DNA of 64,000 nucleotides, taken from assembly GCF_002845985.1 (NCBI RefSeq), contig NZ_PDFK01000001.1, positions 930,001 through 994,000 on the forward strand, written 5' to 3'. The translations under genes and the position numbers were made by a program. Positions 20,712 to 28,986 of this stretch are shown one piece after another. This DNA comes from Lysinibacillus fusiformis. Lineage in GTDB: Bacteria > Bacillota > Bacilli > Bacillales_A > Planococcaceae. Positions within the stretch are counted from its first letter, which is position 1; each line of letters opens with the position of its first letter. The notes under the pieces are model-generated. The model worked only from the letters and a program-made list of their open reading frames with translations. It had not been told where the DNA came from and made no database searches.

Positions 20712-20920
20712 GAGTAGAAGTCACCATATTTTCAGTAGAGGGCTTCTGCTTTTGTGAGTGGGGTAACAGATTTTTGGCGTGGGTTGCATTCTTTTATGAG
20801 CCAGGGCTCTTGCTTTGAGAGCGGATTTACTCCTGAGCAGGAGTTCTTACTTTCTGAGCAACTCTCCCTCTTTTATAAGCGAAGACTCTCACTTTTTGAA
20901 CGAGCAGCCCTCCTTCAATC
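20712..20920. repeat. Degenerate tandem array, about nine units of 18–26 bp
   Basis: Between uvrB and the IDEAL gene the sequence repeats a loose pattern: a GAG or GTG start, a short variable part, CTCT or CTTC, then CTTTT. Units vary in length and none are identical, so this looks like an old, decayed version of the kind of array at 9460–9648. Overlapping frames such as 20754–20966 (+) are not credible genes. The rest of the 460-bp gap holds the uvrB promoter region. Confidence 0.6.
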
Positions 20921-20957
20921 AAAAAAATCCCGCTCTCCACTAGACATGGAGAGCGGG
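20921..20957 (-). terminator. Terminator after the IDEAL-domain gene
   Basis: Perfect 11-bp GC-rich stem (20929–20939 with 20947–20957, CCCGCTCTCCA) with a 7-base loop. On the minus strand it is followed by seven T. Confidence 0.9.
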
Positions 20958-20962
20958 TTCGT

Positions 20963-21211
20963 TTAGTATGATTCATCCTCTGTTTGCTGCAAGGAATGTA
21001 GTTCGGCTGCGTATTGGTAAAATGCGTTTTCATCTTTTTCATCGAGTACTCTGTCTATCAGAACCATGAGCTGCTCTTGACGATGCATACGCTGGATACG
21101 ATTTAAAAATAAATCTAAATAAATCTCGTTTAATAATTTCTCTGCCTCATCAACTTTTTTCGACTGACCCACGGCTTTTAGAAAATCTGTGTACGAATAA
21201 TATTTATCCAA
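20963..21211 (-). CDS. Small IDEAL-domain protein
   Basis: About 82 residues, charged and helical. The C-terminal half (LIDRVLDEKDENAFYQYAAEL) matches the IDEAL domain found in small Bacillales proteins such as the YpiB C-terminus, generally thought to mediate protein contacts; its function is unknown. I favour the TTG start at 21211 (DKYYSYTDFL), six bases after GAGGTGA; the longer frame would start at the GTG that forms part of that ribosome site. It is a single-gene unit with its own terminator. Confidence 0.75.
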   Translation of the reverse strand: MDKYYSYTDFLKAVGQSKKVDEAEKLLNEIYLDLFLNRIQRMHRQEQLMVLIDRVLDEKDENAFYQYAAELHSLQQTEDESY

Positions 21212-21437
21212 CGATCTCACCTCGATCCTTTTCTAAATTATATGAAAATTGAAATTAAATTGCAATGCTTACGAATTGAAAATAACTTGGATTAGCTATT
21301 AATCTCGTGACATTTGCAGTGAATTCTCTAAGCATTTCATTCTTTTCTGAAGGGTTTTCAGCTACTTTGTCTATTTTTTGAAACTCCCCTTTTGTTCTAC
21401 ACTACCGTTATCAACAGAAAAAGGAGGCTCTCTCTAT

Positions 21438-21947
21438 ATGACTAGCAATTTTGTCAATAGCTACTTAATTTCATTCAACACTTACTTGCTTCAACCTATT
21501 CAGCACAACTCCAAGGTTTTCACTCATGTTATCGATAAGCACAATGAGCTGATCGTCACGCGTAAACCGATGCATGTGCTTCGAAAATCTTGTATCTCAT
21601 TAGGTTCAACCTATGAAGCTGCAAAACTATCGGCTAAACGTTTCTTTGGCAATCAACATAAGCTACCAATCGTCGTGGCCTTTGACTACGGCTATCCCTG
21701 TATTTTTCTACCAACTTATTCCCCGAATTCCATTCATAATATATGGATTGGACTTCACGCGATTATCAATATTACACCAAGTCAGACGGGGTGTGTTGTC
21801 ACATTAAAAAATGGTAAAACAATTGAACTACCTATTCAATATGCCTCGATTAGTAAACAGTTTTTGAATGCATCGATGCTCTATAAATATTACATGAACG
21901 AGCGCAAGCAGCTTAGCCAAGATGCGCCATATCACCCTCCCTTTTAA
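21438..21947 (+). CDS. comK: ComK-family competence transcription factor (copy 1)
   Basis: 169 residues. The ComK core is visible: RKSCISLGSTYEAAKLSAKR, KLPIVVAFDYGYPCIFLPT, NSIHNIWIGLHAI and then a conserved FKNGK-like turn (TLKNGKTIELPI). ComK activates DNA-uptake genes by binding AT-rich boxes. I start at the ATG at 21438 (MTSNFVNS), ten bases after AAGGAGG; the extra 20 codons upstream are not supported. It is convergent with prfB and shares its terminator. A second, diverged ComK lies just beyond prfB. Confidence 0.85.
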   Translation: MTSNFVNSYLISFNTYLLQPIQHNSKVFTHVIDKHNELIVTRKPMHVLRKSCISLGSTYEAAKLSAKRFFGNQHKLPIVVAFDYGYPCIFLPTYSPNSIHNIWIGLHAIINITPSQTGCVVTLKNGKTIELPIQYASISKQFLNASMLYKYYMNERKQLSQDAPYHPPF

Positions 21948-21951
21948 CTAG

Positions 21952-21984
21952 AAAATCCCCCAAGAACACCTCTTGGGGGATTTG
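21952..21984. terminator. Bidirectional terminator between comK copy 1 and prfB
   Basis: Perfect 13-bp stem (21953–21965 with 21971–21983, core ATCCCCCAAGA). It sits between convergent stop codons; flanking A and T tracts are short. Confidence 0.85.
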
Positions 21985-21988
21985 TGTA

Positions 21989-23093
21989 TTAGCCAATTTT
22001 CGAGCGTAAATAGGCATTAATAAACGGATCTAAATCGCCGTCCATCACTGCACCAACATTACCTGTTTCTTCATTCGTACGGTGATCCTTCACCATAGAG
22101 TATGGGTGGAATACATACGAACGAATTTGTGAGCCCCAGCCGATTTCCTTTTGCTCACCACGTATTTCATCTAGTTGCGCTTGCTGCTTATCTAACTCTA
22201 ATTGATATAATTTTCCTTTTAGCATCGTCATCGCTTTTTCACGGTTTTTAATCTGTGAACGCTCTGCTTGACACTGTACAACAGTACCAGTCGGAATATG
22301 TGTAATACGAACTGCTGAATCTGTCGTATTAATATGCTGGCCACCCGCACCTGTAGCACGATACGTATCAATTTTTAAATCCTCTGTGCGAATGTCGATT
22401 TCAATATTTTCGTCGAACTCTGGCATAACATCACAAGAAACAAATGATGTATGACGACGGCCTGACGAATCGAATGGTGAGATACGCACTAGACGATGCA
22501 CGCCTTTTTCAGCCTGTAAATAACCGAAAGCATTGTGACCTTTAATCGACAATGTTACCGATTTAATCCCTGCTTCATCACCAGGAAGATAGTCCACAGT
22601 CTCCACTTTAAATCCACGTTTCTCCGCCCATCTTGTATACATACGTAACAGCATAGAACCCCAGTCCTGAGATTCCGTTCCACCGGCACCAGGGTGTAGC
22701 TCTAAAATGGCATTGTTTTGATCATATGGACCACTTAACAGCAATTGCAGCTCAAAATCCCCCATTTTTTGCTGGAATTCTGCTAGCTCTTTGCCTAGTT
22801 CTTCCTGTAACTCTTCATCTGGCTCTTCCTGTAAAAGCTCCAGTGTCATATCTAAATTTTCATGGGTTTCCACTAAATCTTTATATTCATTGACGATTGC
22901 TTTTAAGCCATTGCCTTCATTGATGGTCACCTGTGCCCCTTGCTGATCATCCCAAAAGCCAGGCTCTAGCATCATTTCATCTAGCTCCTGAATGCGTGCC
23001 TCTTTGTTTTCTAAGTCAAAGAGACCCCCTGAAGTCCGCCAGTTTTTTGGCTGTAGTGTCTAACACATTGCGTACATCTGCTAATTCAATCAT
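21989..23093 (-). CDS. prfB: Peptide chain release factor 2, with programmed +1 frameshift
   Basis: The full product is about 367 residues from two frames. Frame 0 runs from ATG at 23093 ([20 protein letters not shown]) through CTT at 23019–23021 and then meets an in-frame TGA. A +1 shift, skipping base 23018, gives CTT-GAC and the main frame down to 21989. The second frame holds the RF2 stop-recognition motif SPFDSSGRR and the GGQ peptidyl-hydrolysis motif ([10 protein letters not shown]). RF2 releases peptides at UGA and UAA. GGAGG precedes the ATG by eight bases. An annotation starting at 22975 would miss the first part. Confidence 0.97.
23016..23030 (-). other. RF2 autoregulatory +1 frameshift site
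   Basis: On the minus strand AGGGGG (23025–23030) acts as the internal Shine-Dalgarno-like stimulator, three bases before the slippery CTT-TGA-C (TGA at 23016–23018). This is the canonical prfB arrangement: low RF2 lets the ribosome slip and make more RF2. Confidence 0.97.
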
Positions 23094-23214
23094 TGTTAAA
23101 TCCTCCGAACGTTAGTAATGGAGCTAACATTGCACTCACAAAGCTCCGTATCTTTTCATTATAACGTTTTTACAAAGGAAAACATACTATCTAGCAGTTG
23201 TTTTCTCGGAGTAA

Positions 23215-23757
23215 TCAATGATCCTGTGTCTCGTCCTCTAGCATATTAAGAGCGAGACGCTGAAAAACCTTTACACGGTCATACTGAACAAGCAAATGCT
23301 TTGTTCGTTTTTCTAACCTATATTTTAATAAATAGGCTCTCTGAATACGATATTCTAACGCTTTAACACTGACATCCACTACCAGTTCTTTGCCATTCGT
23401 AAAAGTTATTTTTGCTCTCTTTTTATCCACAGCGATATATTCATCAATATGATGAACGGCGAACCAGATACATTCAGGTTGTAGAGGAGACTTACTTGGA
23501 AACCATAAAATATTACATCGTTCATCCACTACAATTGGATTTTTATTAAGCTTTCCTAAAATCATTTTCGAGCCATCAAATGCCCCTCTTAAACTCGAAC
23601 CAAAATAACGAAGGTTATAGTCCATTAACTTCGTTGGTGCTAATTTCGATAGATATTCATTATTTTTCTCAATCACCCGCGTACATAAATTTCCAAAGGA
23701 ATCATACACAGGCATATACATCATCGTTTCACTATTCATAATATCTTTTTTATGCAC
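23215..23757 (-). CDS. comK: ComK-family competence transcription factor (copy 2)
   Basis: 180 residues. The ComK pattern is clear: YFGSSLRGAFDGSKMILGK, NPIVVDERCNILWFPSKSP, ECIWFAVHHIDEY, then TFTNGKELVVDVS. It is a divergent paralogue of copy 1 and is closer in its SPxxPxCxW-like stretch to classical ComK. The start is a GTG at 23757, eight bases after AAGGAGG. The 343-bp gap upstream contains two short GGTGCTATG repeats, each with a tiny frame, and AT-rich tracts that could hold ComK boxes. Whether both copies are active cannot be told from sequence. Confidence 0.87.
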   Translation of the reverse strand: MHKKDIMNSETMMYMPVYDSFGNLCTRVIEKNNEYLSKLAPTKLMDYNLRYFGSSLRGAFDGSKMILGKLNKNPIVVDERCNILWFPSKSPLQPECIWFAVHHIDEYIAVDKKRAKITFTNGKELVVDVSVKALEYRIQRAYLLKYRLEKRTKHLLVQYDRVKVFQRLALNMLEDETQDH

Positions 23758-23793
23758 CTATAGTCCTCCTTTATACACTTTATGTTTTTTCAA

Positions 23794-23871
23794 TTAAAAT
23801 AAAAAGGGATATACCAATATTCGTACATTCCAGATGTTTGTGACTCGTAAAATTGCTTTATTATCATGCAT
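23794..23871 (-). CDS. Possible 25-codon leader peptide upstream of comK copy 2
   Basis: ATG at 23871 (MHDNKAILRVTNIW...) lies four bases after AAGGGG and ends in TAA 36 bp before the comK start. About 40 bp further upstream a near-copy of the same initiation region (AAGAAGGTGCT then ATG) opens a three-codon frame. Both have usable ribosome sites, so translated leaders are possible, but the frames are short and could be chance. Confidence 0.2.
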   Translation of the reverse strand: MHDNKAILRVTNIWNVRILVYPFLF

Positions 23872-24051
23872 AGCACCCCTTCCCTTTCTAGGTCTAAGTC
23901 TTCATAGCACCTTCTTATTTAGGATAATAACGGGAGCTTCCCTGAACTAAAATCCTAATATTACAGCTATTGTATACCCATATTTTTCAATTGTCTATAA
24001 ATTCTGACTTTTATTCCTAAATTTCTTCCTAAAACAGTATAATGTCAAAAG

Positions 24052-24090
24052 AAAAAAACCATTTCAACATGTAGTTAAAATGATTTTTTT
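24052..24090. terminator. Terminator after secA
   Basis: Stem of about 10 bp with a G-U pair (CCATTTCAAC at 24059–24068 with GTTAAAATGA at 24074–24083). A run of seven T follows on the minus strand, and also on the plus strand. Confidence 0.7.
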
Positions 24091-24100
24091 CACTAATATA

Positions 24101-26611
24101 TTATTGACCTGCACCATGACAGTTTTTAAATTTCTTGCCGCTTCCACATGGGCATAAATCATTACGACCAATATTTTCAGACTTACGCACAGGTTGTTTT
24201 TTCGGAGCTGAGCCGCCTTCTTCCTTCGGATTAACCGCTTGGCCCTTCGCCACCTCTTCACGCTCAAGATTACTGCGAATTTCTGCCTTCATTGCATATT
24301 TCGCAACATCCTCACGAATAGACGCAACCATATCCTCAAACATAGCAAAGCCTTCTTGTTGATATTCTCGAAGTGGATCATTTTGTCCATATGCACGTAG
24401 ATGGATACCTTGACGAAGTTGGTCCATCGCATCGATATGATCAATCCATTTCGTATCAATAGAACGTAATAAAATTACCTTTTCAAACTCACGCATACGC
24501 TCTGGTGTCAGTTCTGCCTCTTTTTCATCATAACGAGCATGAACAGCATCCGAAACCAACTGATTAATGTCTTCAGCAGACTTGCCTTGGAAATCTGCTA
24601 CTTTAAGCTGACCCTCTTCTAACAGATTAGCCGCTACAAAATCTTCAATTGCTTTTAAGTTCCAATCTTTCTGCTCACCCTGAGTATACAGACCAACAAC
24701 ATTATCGATTGTCTCTTGAATCATAGACTCTACGAGTACACGCATATTCTCTGTTTCCAATACATCATAACGCTCTTTATAAATAATCTCACGTTGCTGA
24801 CGTAGCACATCGTCATATTGTAATAAACGTTTACGTGCGTCAAAGTTATTACCTTCGACACGTTTCTGCGCTGATTCTACAGCTCTCGACACAACTTTTG
24901 ATTGCAATGGCTGAGAATCATCCATGCCTAAGCGCATCATCATCGACTTCATATTATCAGAGCCAAAACGACGCATTAAATCATCTTCTAGGGATAGATA
25001 GAACTGCGTAACCCCTGGATTCCCTTGACGACCAGAACGTCCACGAAGCTGGTTATCGATACGACGTGATTCATGTCGCTCTGTCCCGATGACCGCTAAA
25101 CCACCAATTTCTAGTACACCTTCACCTGGTTTAATATCTGTACCACGACCCGCCATGTTTGTCGCAATCGTTACTGCGCCCTTAGTACCGGCATTTGCAA
25201 TAATTTCTGCCTCGCGTTCATGGTTTTTCGCATTCAAGACATTATGAGGGATTTTATGTTTATCAAGTAACTGCGAAATAATTTCAGATGTTTCAATTGC
25301 AACTGTACCAACAAGCACAGGTTGTCCCGCCTTATGACGCTCAGCAATATCGGCCGCCACCGCTTTATATTTTCCTTCCATCGAAGCAAAAATTAAATCT
25401 GGACGGTCATCACGAGCTATTGGTTTATTCGTTGGAATCGCAATAACGCTCATGTTGTAAATATTTCGGAACTCTTCTTCCTCTGTTTTCGCTGTACCTG
25501 TCATACCCGCAAGCTTTTGGTACATACGGAAATAGTTTTGGAACGTAATGGTAGCCATTGTCATCGATTCATTTTGAATGTCAACGCCCTCTTTGGCTTC
25601 AATTGCTTGGTGAAGTCCATCAGAATATCGACGGCCCTTCATTAAACGGCCCGTAAAGCCGTCAACAATTACAATTTCGCCCTCTTGGACAACATAGTCA
25701 ACATCATTATGCATACTCACATGTGCCTTTAACGATTGGTTAATGGCATGATTTAAGCGTACATGTGTTAAATCAAACAAATTGTCGATCCCAAATGCTT
25801 TTTCTGCCTTTTCTACACCTGCATCTGTTAATGTAACACCTTTTGTCGACTCTTCGTATGTGTAATCTGTATCTGCACTTAACATGCGTACAAAAGCATT
25901 AGACTGTTTGTACAACTGTGCTGATTTCCCAGCTTGACCCGAAATAATTAATGGCGTACGAGCCTCATCAATTAAAATAGAGTCCACTTCATCGATTACG
26001 GCATAGTGAAGTGGTCGTTGAACACGTTCTTCTTTATAAAGCACCATATTGTCACGTAAATAGTCAAATCCTAATTCATTGTTTGTACTATAAGTAATAT
26101 CCGCTTCATATGCCGCACGCTTCTCTTCTTTTGACAGGCTATTTAAATTTAAACCTACTGTAAGACCTAAGAAATTATACAGCTGTCCCATCTCAGCAGC
26201 ATCACGACTAGCCAAATATTCATTGACTGTTACAACATGTACACCTTTACCAGTAATCGCGTTTAAATAAACCGCCATAGTAGCTGTTAATGTTTTACCT
26301 TCACCTGTTTTCATCTCTGAAATATTACCTTCATCCAGTGAAGCAGCCCCCATGATTTGAACACGGAAAGGATACATCTCTAAAACACGTTTAGATGCTT
26401 CGCGACAAACAGCAAAAGCCTCTGCACGAATCGACTCTAAATGCTCTCCATCAGCATAACGCTTTTTAAACTCTTCTGTTTTTGCTTGTAATTGTTCATC
26501 TGAAAGCTGTTCCATTTGAGAAGCAAATCCCTCTACTTGGTCAGCTATTTTTTCTAATTTTTTTAACTCACGTTTATTGAAATCAAATAATTTATTTAAT
26601 AGGTTTGCCAT
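24101..26611 (-). CDS. secA: SecA, preprotein translocase ATPase
   Basis: 836 residues. The DEAD-type motor shows [11 protein letters not shown] (Walker A), [17 protein letters not shown] and the arginine-finger region [12 protein letters not shown]. The preprotein crosslinking region lies between the two motor halves. The C-terminal zinc motif is [16 protein letters not shown], which contacts lipids or SecB-like partners. SecA drives secreted proteins through SecYEG, and is essential. The gene sits between hpf and prfB, as in B. subtilis. Confidence 0.98.
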   Translation of the reverse strand: MANLLNKLFDFNKRELKKLEKIADQVEGFASQMEQLSDEQLQAKTEEFKKRYADGEHLESIRAEAFAVCREASKRVLEMYPFRVQIMGAASLDEGNISEMKTGEGKTLTATMAVYLNAITGKGVHVVTVNEYLASRDAAEMGQLYNFLGLTVGLNLNSLSKEEKRAAYEADITYSTNNELGFDYLRDNMVLYKEERVQRPLHYAVIDEVDSILIDEARTPLIISGQAGKSAQLYKQSNAFVRMLSADTDYTYEESTKGVTLTDAGVEKAEKAFGIDNLFDLTHVRLNHAINQSLKAHVSMHNDVDYVVQEGEIVIVDGFTGRLMKGRRYSDGLHQAIEAKEGVDIQNESMTMATITFQNYFRMYQKLAGMTGTAKTEEEEFRNIYNMSVIAIPTNKPIARDDRPDLIFASMEGKYKAVAADIAERHKAGQPVLVGTVAIETSEIISQLLDKHKIPHNVLNAKNHEREAEIIANAGTKGAVTIATNMAGRGTDIKPGEGVLEIGGLAVIGTERHESRRIDNQLRGRSGRQGNPGVTQFYLSLEDDLMRRFGSDNMKSMMMRLGMDDSQPLQSKVVSRAVESAQKRVEGNNFDARKRLLQYDDVLRQQREIIYKERYDVLETENMRVLVESMIQETIDNVVGLYTQGEQKDWNLKAIEDFVAANLLEEGQLKVADFQGKSAEDINQLVSDAVHARYDEKEAELTPERMREFEKVILLRSIDTKWIDHIDAMDQLRQGIHLRAYGQNDPLREYQQEGFAMFEDMVASIREDVAKYAMKAEIRSNLEREEVAKGQAVNPKEEGGSAPKKQPVRKSENIGRNDLCPCGSGKKFKNCHGAGQ

Positions 26612-26707
26612 GAATGTTTTTCACTTCCTATATAGATTCAACTTCCATTTTACCATTGTGTAACAGTTTCATGCAAACAGTCACCCTACTTGCAGAAGAA
26701 AGTCATA

Positions 26708-26734
26708 CAAAAAAGACTCTCGCCATCGCGAGAG
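26708..26734 (-). terminator. Terminator after hpf
   Basis: Perfect 7-bp stem CTCTCGC/GCGAGAG (26717–26723 with 26728–26734) and a 4-base loop. On the minus strand it is followed by CTTTTTT. Confidence 0.85.
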
Positions 26735-26753
26735 CCTTTGTCATCATGAAGTT

Positions 26754-27305
26754 TTAAGTTGTTTCGATTAAGCCATATTTACCGTCTTTACGTTTATACA
26801 CAATATTTGTGCCATTAGATTCAGCATCTGTAAAGACATAGAAATCATGCCCTAACATATTCATTTGTAAAACAGCCTCTTCTTGATCCATCGGTTTTAA
26901 ATCAAATTGCTTTGTACGTACAATTGAGTATTCCTCTTCCTCTGTAGTAGCATCAGCGGCTGCTTGTGTAGTAGCAAAATAAAGGCCTGCACCTTCTCGC
27001 TCACGGAATTTACGGTTTACTTTTGTTTTATGCTTACGAATTTGACGCTCTAATTTATCAACGATTAGATCAACCGCAGCATACATGTCATTATGACGCT
27101 CTTCAGCACGAAGAGTTAAGTTCTTCATCGGAACTGTGACTTCCACTTTTGTTTGCTTGTCATTATAAACCTTTAAATTTACGTTAGCATTGGCGTTAAC
27201 ATCTTCGTTAAAATAACGTTCAACTTTTTCGATTTTATTCTCAACATACTCACGAATAGCTGGAGTTACCTCAATATTTTCACCACGAATGTTAAAGTTT
27301 AACAT
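26754..27305 (-). CDS. hpf: Long-form ribosome hibernation promoting factor
   Basis: 183 residues, the long HPF form. The N-terminal domain (1–105; NIRGENIEVTPAIREYVENKIEKVERYF) binds the 30S subunit. The C-terminal domain (about 125–183; VRTKQFDLKPMDQEEAVLQM and HDFYVFTDAESN) dimerises ribosomes into inactive 100S particles in stationary phase. GGAGGAG precedes the ATG. Its place between the fliD-fliT-fliS genes and secA matches B. subtilis yvyD, with a PilZ gene inserted here. Confidence 0.95.
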   Translation of the reverse strand: MLNFNIRGENIEVTPAIREYVENKIEKVERYFNEDVNANANVNLKVYNDKQTKVEVTVPMKNLTLRAEERHNDMYAAVDLIVDKLERQIRKHKTKVNRKFREREGAGLYFATTQAAADATTEEEEYSIVRTKQFDLKPMDQEEAVLQMNMLGHDFYVFTDAESNGTNIVYKRKDGKYGLIETT

Positions 27306-27404
27306 GTAAACTCCTCCTTTATAACTGCTATACTATCTATTTCTACACAAGTGTGTGAAATTCCTCTAAAATAATTCTTTTTTTTACAAAAAATTTTTAT
27401 AAAA

Positions 27405-27785
27405 TTAATGGTTGCTTTGCTTTTTTGCTTCTGCCGCTTCCTTTTTACGTCGCAGCTTTAATTCTTCTACAATCAAATCTTCTACTCGTGCCTGATCATT
27501 GAAATAAATGCCATATTGCTTGCCGCTACCAAACGGACGGCTCCAAATAACTTCACCATAAGCCCGCACCTCTTGTGTATCAAGCACAAAATGGATATCC
27601 AATGGTGGAGGATTCACGCCTAAATCCACTTCAGTAAACATCTTTAACCCACGTGGACTAATGTCCAGCAAGTCCGCCATAGCCGTTTGTCCATGATTGA
27701 CCCTTCCGTTCTCATAAATAGCAAAAGTTATTTGAACAGGCTCCTCAAATTTAAATCGGAAACCTTCTTGACGCTTAAAGATCAT
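27405..27785 (-). CDS. PilZ-domain protein, likely c-di-GMP binding
   Basis: 126 residues, essentially one PilZ domain. The motif DISPRGLKM (family D/N-x-S-x-x-G) is at about 44–52 and an arginine-bearing start FKRQEGFRFKF precedes it, the usual c-di-GMP contacts. The C-terminus is a lysine-rich helix. Single-domain PilZ proteins often tune motility in response to c-di-GMP; its place next to fliS supports a flagellar link. That link, and ligand binding, are inferred. Confidence 0.78.
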   Translation of the reverse strand: MIFKRQEGFRFKFEEPVQITFAIYENGRVNHGQTAMADLLDISPRGLKMFTEVDLGVNPPPLDIHFVLDTQEVRAYGEVIWSRPFGSGKQYGIYFNDQARVEDLIVEELKLRRKKEAAEAKKQSNH

Positions 27786-27941
27786 ATTCCCACCCCAGTA
27801 CTATGTTAAACATTTATATTGCTTTGATTATGACACGATGCCCTTCTTACAGCTAGAGGGAATAAGTAACATATTTTACCGTCAAATAGCCTAATTTATG
27901 ACTATTTAGTGTTAATTTCTAGTTATTATTCCTGTCATATA

Positions 27942-27972
27942 GAAAAGAGACCATCATCAGAAGATGGTCTCT
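27942..27972 (-). terminator. Terminator after fliS
   Basis: Perfect 10-bp stem AGAGACCATC (27946–27955 with 27963–27972). On the minus strand it runs into TTTTCT. Confidence 0.85.
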
Positions 27973-27980
27973 AATTTTGT

Positions 27981-28391
27981 CTAAATTTGTCCGCTGTTTC
28001 CCTGACCAAATTGCTGTTGTCGAGTAATGCGAATAACTTCCTTCCACGTATCGCGGAATTCCGTCACCAATCCTTCTACTTCTTCAATAATCGCTACATC
28101 ATTTTGAATGTTTGCCTCTACTAAACGATGATTCATATATTCGTAAAGAGGTAGCATTTGTTTCGAAATCTCAATATCCATATTGAGTGTAGACATTAGC
28201 TCGGCAATGATTGCCTGTGCCTTTATAAGATTTGTATTTTTTTCTTGGACATTTTTCTCTTGAATAGCTTGTTTCGCCTTAATCAAAAATTTCAAACATC
28301 CATTATAAAGCATTAATGTCAACTCGCCAGGAGAAGCTGTAGTCACACTATTTTGTTTATACGCGTTTTGTGCTGTTAAATTTGCTGCCAA
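27981..28391 (-). CDS. fliS: FliS, flagellin export chaperone
   Basis: 136 residues, all-helical, with the family start NAYKQNSVTTASPGELTLMLYNGCLKFL. FliS caps the C-terminus of newly made flagellin and keeps it unpolymerised until export. The start is TTG at 28391, ten bases after AAAGGAG. In this window fliS follows fliT, the reverse of the B. subtilis order fliS-fliT. A 208-bp gap with an inverted repeat and a tiny frame separates them. Confidence 0.94.
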   Translation of the reverse strand: MAANLTAQNAYKQNSVTTASPGELTLMLYNGCLKFLIKAKQAIQEKNVQEKNTNLIKAQAIIAELMSTLNMDIEISKQMLPLYEYMNHRLVEANIQNDVAIIEEVEGLVTEFRDTWKEVIRITRQQQFGQGNSGQI

Positions 28392-28430
28392 TAAAGGACA
28401 ACTCCTTTGAAAGGTTACTTATTTACTAGT

Positions 28431-28511
28431 TTAAACCATTTTACGAAGAAAAGCTATTTGATCAATAACGCCCAAGCGTAATTGTGTCGGGATTTTGAAT
28501 TGTGTGATCAT
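28431..28511 (-). CDS. Possible 26-residue peptide between fliT and fliS
   Basis: ATG at 28511 follows AAAAGGATG by four bases and reads MITQFKIPTQLRLGVI..., ending with TAA at 28431. It is basic and partly hydrophobic. It lies on the operon strand in the fliT–fliS gap. The ribosome site is good but the frame is very short, so it may be chance. Confidence 0.25.
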   Translation of the reverse strand: MITQFKIPTQLRLGVIDQIAFLRKMV

Positions 28512-28548
28512 AATTCATCCTTTTAAAATTCTTGACGTCCGCCGGAGC

Positions 28549-28596
28549 TTTATCTTCATTCAGCTTGCGGCTTCCACCACACTAAATGAAGATAAA
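28549..28596. repeat. 12-bp inverted repeat with 24-base loop in the fliT–fliS gap
   Basis: TTTATCTTCATT (28549–28560) pairs perfectly with AATGAAGATAAA (28585–28596). No T run follows on the minus strand, so it is not a standard terminator. It may attenuate or protect the mRNA between fliT and fliS, or be a small dispersed element. Confidence 0.6.
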
Positions 28597-28599
28597 ATG

Positions 28600-28959
28600 T
28601 CAATTCTTTTTATCGTAATACATCCCGTCCATCACACGAACATTGGAGTAAGGGTTGAAATATTGCTGTTCACTTTTTTTCGTTTTTTGTAGGTTTGCCA
28701 TGTCTTGTTTAACGGCACTCATTACAGCAGCCAATCTCTCTTTAATACCATTATCTAATTCAAGCAGTGTACGATGATTGCGGTTTTGTTCATCGAATTG
28801 AAAGCCTTCTTGTTTCAACCCTTTAATAATCGTTCCACGCTTGTCCAACATGCTGTTGATTGTGTTGATGTATTCGTCACGCTCTTCACCATTTGGAATG
28901 TCACCTAAATGCTTAAATAAATTGGCTGACACTTGCAATAGTTGATCTGTTTGATGCAT
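28600..28959 (-). CDS. fliT: FliT-like flagellar chaperone
   Basis: 119 residues, helical and charged, ending in the family-like NVRVMDGMYYDKKN tail. FliT is a chaperone for the filament cap protein FliD and keeps it export-ready. It starts 27 bp after fliD behind GGAGAA, so the two are in one operon. Sequence conservation in this family is weak; the call rests on size, tail and position. Confidence 0.78.
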   Translation of the reverse strand: MHQTDQLLQVSANLFKHLGDIPNGEERDEYINTINSMLDKRGTIIKGLKQEGFQFDEQNRNHRTLLELDNGIKERLAAVMSAVKQDMANLQKTKKSEQQYFNPYSNVRVMDGMYYDKKN

Positions 28960-28986
28960 ATTATTCTCCTACCTTAATTAGAAGCC

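Noticed and set aside
20754..21042. Plus- and minus-strand frames of about 70 codons over the decayed array
   Set aside because: They span a terminator and the end of the IDEAL gene and lack initiation signals.
21989..22975. prfB as an N-terminally truncated or broken gene
   Set aside because: The missing part is upstream in another frame joined by the canonical RF2 frameshift site.
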